Of a DNA stretch of 13,251 bases, positions 12,439 to 13,251 are shown piece by piece. The notes beneath the pieces are model-generated. The model did not search any database, was not told the origin of the DNA, and was given only the letters and a program-made list of their open reading frames with translations. The first letter of the stretch is position 1, and each line of letters begins with the position of its first letter. The DNA is from Verrucomicrobiota bacterium (GTDB lineage: Bacteria > Verrucomicrobiota > Verrucomicrobiia > Limisphaerales > UBA1096): NCBI GenBank assembly GCA_015658765.1, contig DQOE01000167.1, positions 1-13,251 of the forward strand. The letters run 5' to 3'. The position numbers were made by a program, and so were the translations under genes.

Positions 12439-12933
12439 GTGAACCGCATTTCACAACTCGCCGCCGCCCTGTTGTTGCTCGGTGTTATATCGACGACTGA
12501 CGCCGCGCGGCCCGGCAAGATCAGCAAGGTGCTGCAGCATTGGCTCGATCTGCAGGGCCGCCACACGCTCTCCCCCAGCCTGCTCGAGCGCGACGCCTAC
12601 CAAGCCAAGCTCCGCGCCGATCGCACTCTTTGCTCCGGCATTCGGTTTGACGTCAAGTGGGCCAAGAACACGAGCGGCACCGTGAAGCTGCAACTCGAGT
12701 TGCGCGTCACCGGCAAGGCCAAGCCGATCGTGCGCGAGCTGGCCGTCAAGCCAAGCCGGCGCGGCGGCTGGGATGCGGTCACGCTGGAGGGCGACGCGTT
12801 CATGGCCATCGGCAAAATCATCGCATGGCGGGTACGCCTGCTCGACGGCGACATCGAGCTGGCCGAGCGCCGGTCGTTTCTGTGGATAGAATCCAAGCCG
12901 GCGGGCGACGCCGAAAAACCGGCTGCCGATTGA
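12439..12933 (+). CDS. Small secreted or periplasmic protein of unknown function
   Basis: The 164-residue protein begins with a GTG and a clear signal peptide (MNRISQLAAALLLLGVISTTDA, probable cleavage before ARPG). The mature part is basic, with a likely beta-sandwich character: alternating strands such as TLCSGIRFDVKWAKN (63-77), TVKLQLELRVTG (80-91), KPIVRELAVKP and RRSFLWIES. I do not recognise the family. An AGG 8 nt before the GTG is the nearest thing to a ribosome-binding site in the window. It lies 44 bp after the Nif3-family gene and 32 bp before parB, so it probably belongs to the same transcription unit. The basic, PAGDAEKP-type C-terminus is low complexity. Confidence 0.8.
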   Translation: MNRISQLAAALLLLGVISTTDAARPGKISKVLQHWLDLQGRHTLSPSLLERDAYQAKLRADRTLCSGIRFDVKWAKNTSGTVKLQLELRVTGKAKPIVRELAVKPSRRGGWDAVTLEGDAFMAIGKIIAWRVRLLDGDIELAERRSFLWIESKPAGDAEKPAAD

Positions 12934-12965
12934 CAACCGCCCCCGCCTCCCCCACTCTTTCGCCC

Positions 12966-13251
12966 ATGGCAAAAACCGGTTTAGGCCGAGGCTTGAGTTC
13001 CCTGCTGGGTGCCCGCCCGCCGGCTGACAAGAAAACCAAAGGCGGAAAAAAACCGGCAAGCACGCCACCCCCCGCAACCGCCGAGCCGCCCAACGAGGTG
13101 CCGACCGGCGAGATTCTCCCGGGCGCAATGCAGCCGCGAAACGGGTTCGACGACGACTCGCTGAACGAGTTGGCCGAGTCGATCCGAGAGAATGGCATCA
13201 TGCAGCCGCTGATCGTGCGCCCGCGCGAGGGCGGCTACGAGTTGATCGCCG
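12966..13251 (+). CDS. parB: Chromosome partitioning protein ParB, N-terminal part (runs off the window)
   Basis: The 95 visible residues start MAKTGLGRGLSSLLGARPP, the N-terminal GLGRGLxxLL segment that in ParB proteins contacts ParA, followed by a Pro/Lys-rich linker (17-46) and the start of the ParB N-terminal CTPase domain: MQPRNGFDDDSLNELAESI, then REN-GIMQPLIVRP and GGYELIA. The next residues outside the window should be GERR, part of the CTP-binding motif. ParB binds centromere-like parS sites and slides as a CTP clamp to segregate the chromosome. No parS consensus (TGTTTCACGTGAAACA) and no parA are seen here. The spacer before the ATG is C-rich (CCCCGCCTCCCCCACTCTTT) without a Shine-Dalgarno sequence. 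Confidence 0.95.
   Translation, partial: MAKTGLGRGLSSLLGARPPADKKTKGGKKPASTPPPATAEPPNEVPTGEILPGAMQPRNGFDDDSLNELAESIRENGIMQPLIVRPREGGYELIA

Noticed and set aside
1..13251. tRNA, rRNA, CRISPR arrays, parS sites or a defence gene cluster
   Set aside because: I found no cloverleaf with CCA-type end, no rRNA-like sequence, no regularly spaced direct repeats and no parS consensus; gene content is housekeeping plus small unknowns.
12966..13251. parB as a truncated pseudogene
   Set aside because: The reading frame is intact and simply stops at the window edge in the middle of a conserved motif.

Overview
The window looks like a stretch of bacterial chromosome with about 60-65% G+C and short intergenic gaps. 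Almost no start codon is preceded by a Shine-Dalgarno sequence. Gene content and the style of the intergenic repeats suggest Verrucomicrobiota, possibly a related PVC lineage. That placement is an inference from protein style; there is no rRNA or marker gene to prove it.

Layout. (a) 1-4163, minus strand: a cytochrome oxidase block transcribed ctaA (heme A synthase), ctaB (heme O synthase), ctaD (oxidase subunit I), then ctaE/coxC (subunit III, cut by the window edge). Two enzymes make the heme A cofactor and two proteins are oxidase subunits; subunit II is not in view. (b) 4164-4432: a divergent regulatory gap with two perfect palindromes, one a full match to the CRP-type TGTGA-N6-TCACA site, and three copies of an iterated motif. 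(c) 4433-7494, plus strand: gdhA (glutamate dehydrogenase) and cysS (cysteinyl-tRNA synthetase), separated by repeat-like spacer DNA. (d) 7519-7586: a structured repeat between convergent genes. (e) 7603-10507, minus strand: a compact operon of a secreted protein that looks like a degenerate metallopeptidase, nth (endonuclease III) and an LplA/LipM-type lipoate protein, with a 5-bp gap and an ATGA overlap. (f) 10588-11172: two inserted-looking elements. The second is AT-rich, bounded by 26-bp inverted repeats, and carries one small unknown gene. (g) 11177-11509, minus: an FmdB-type zinc ribbon protein. (h) 11633-13251, plus: a Nif3-family metal protein, a small secreted protein and the start of parB.

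The most unusual signal is a short DNA word, GCTTGGC (often as CGCTTGGCCAAGCG). It occurs at least 34 times on the two strands from position 2830 onward and not at all before, in genes and gaps, in more than one codon frame and in both orientations. It resembles the highly iterated palindromes of cyanobacteria (HIP1) in behaviour but not in sequence. Other points of interest are an oxidase subunit I that keeps the D-channel residues but has isoleucine where the K-channel lysine belongs, the TIR-bounded cargo gene, and the apparent pseudo-peptidase. I see no obvious defence system, CRISPR array, tRNA or rRNA.
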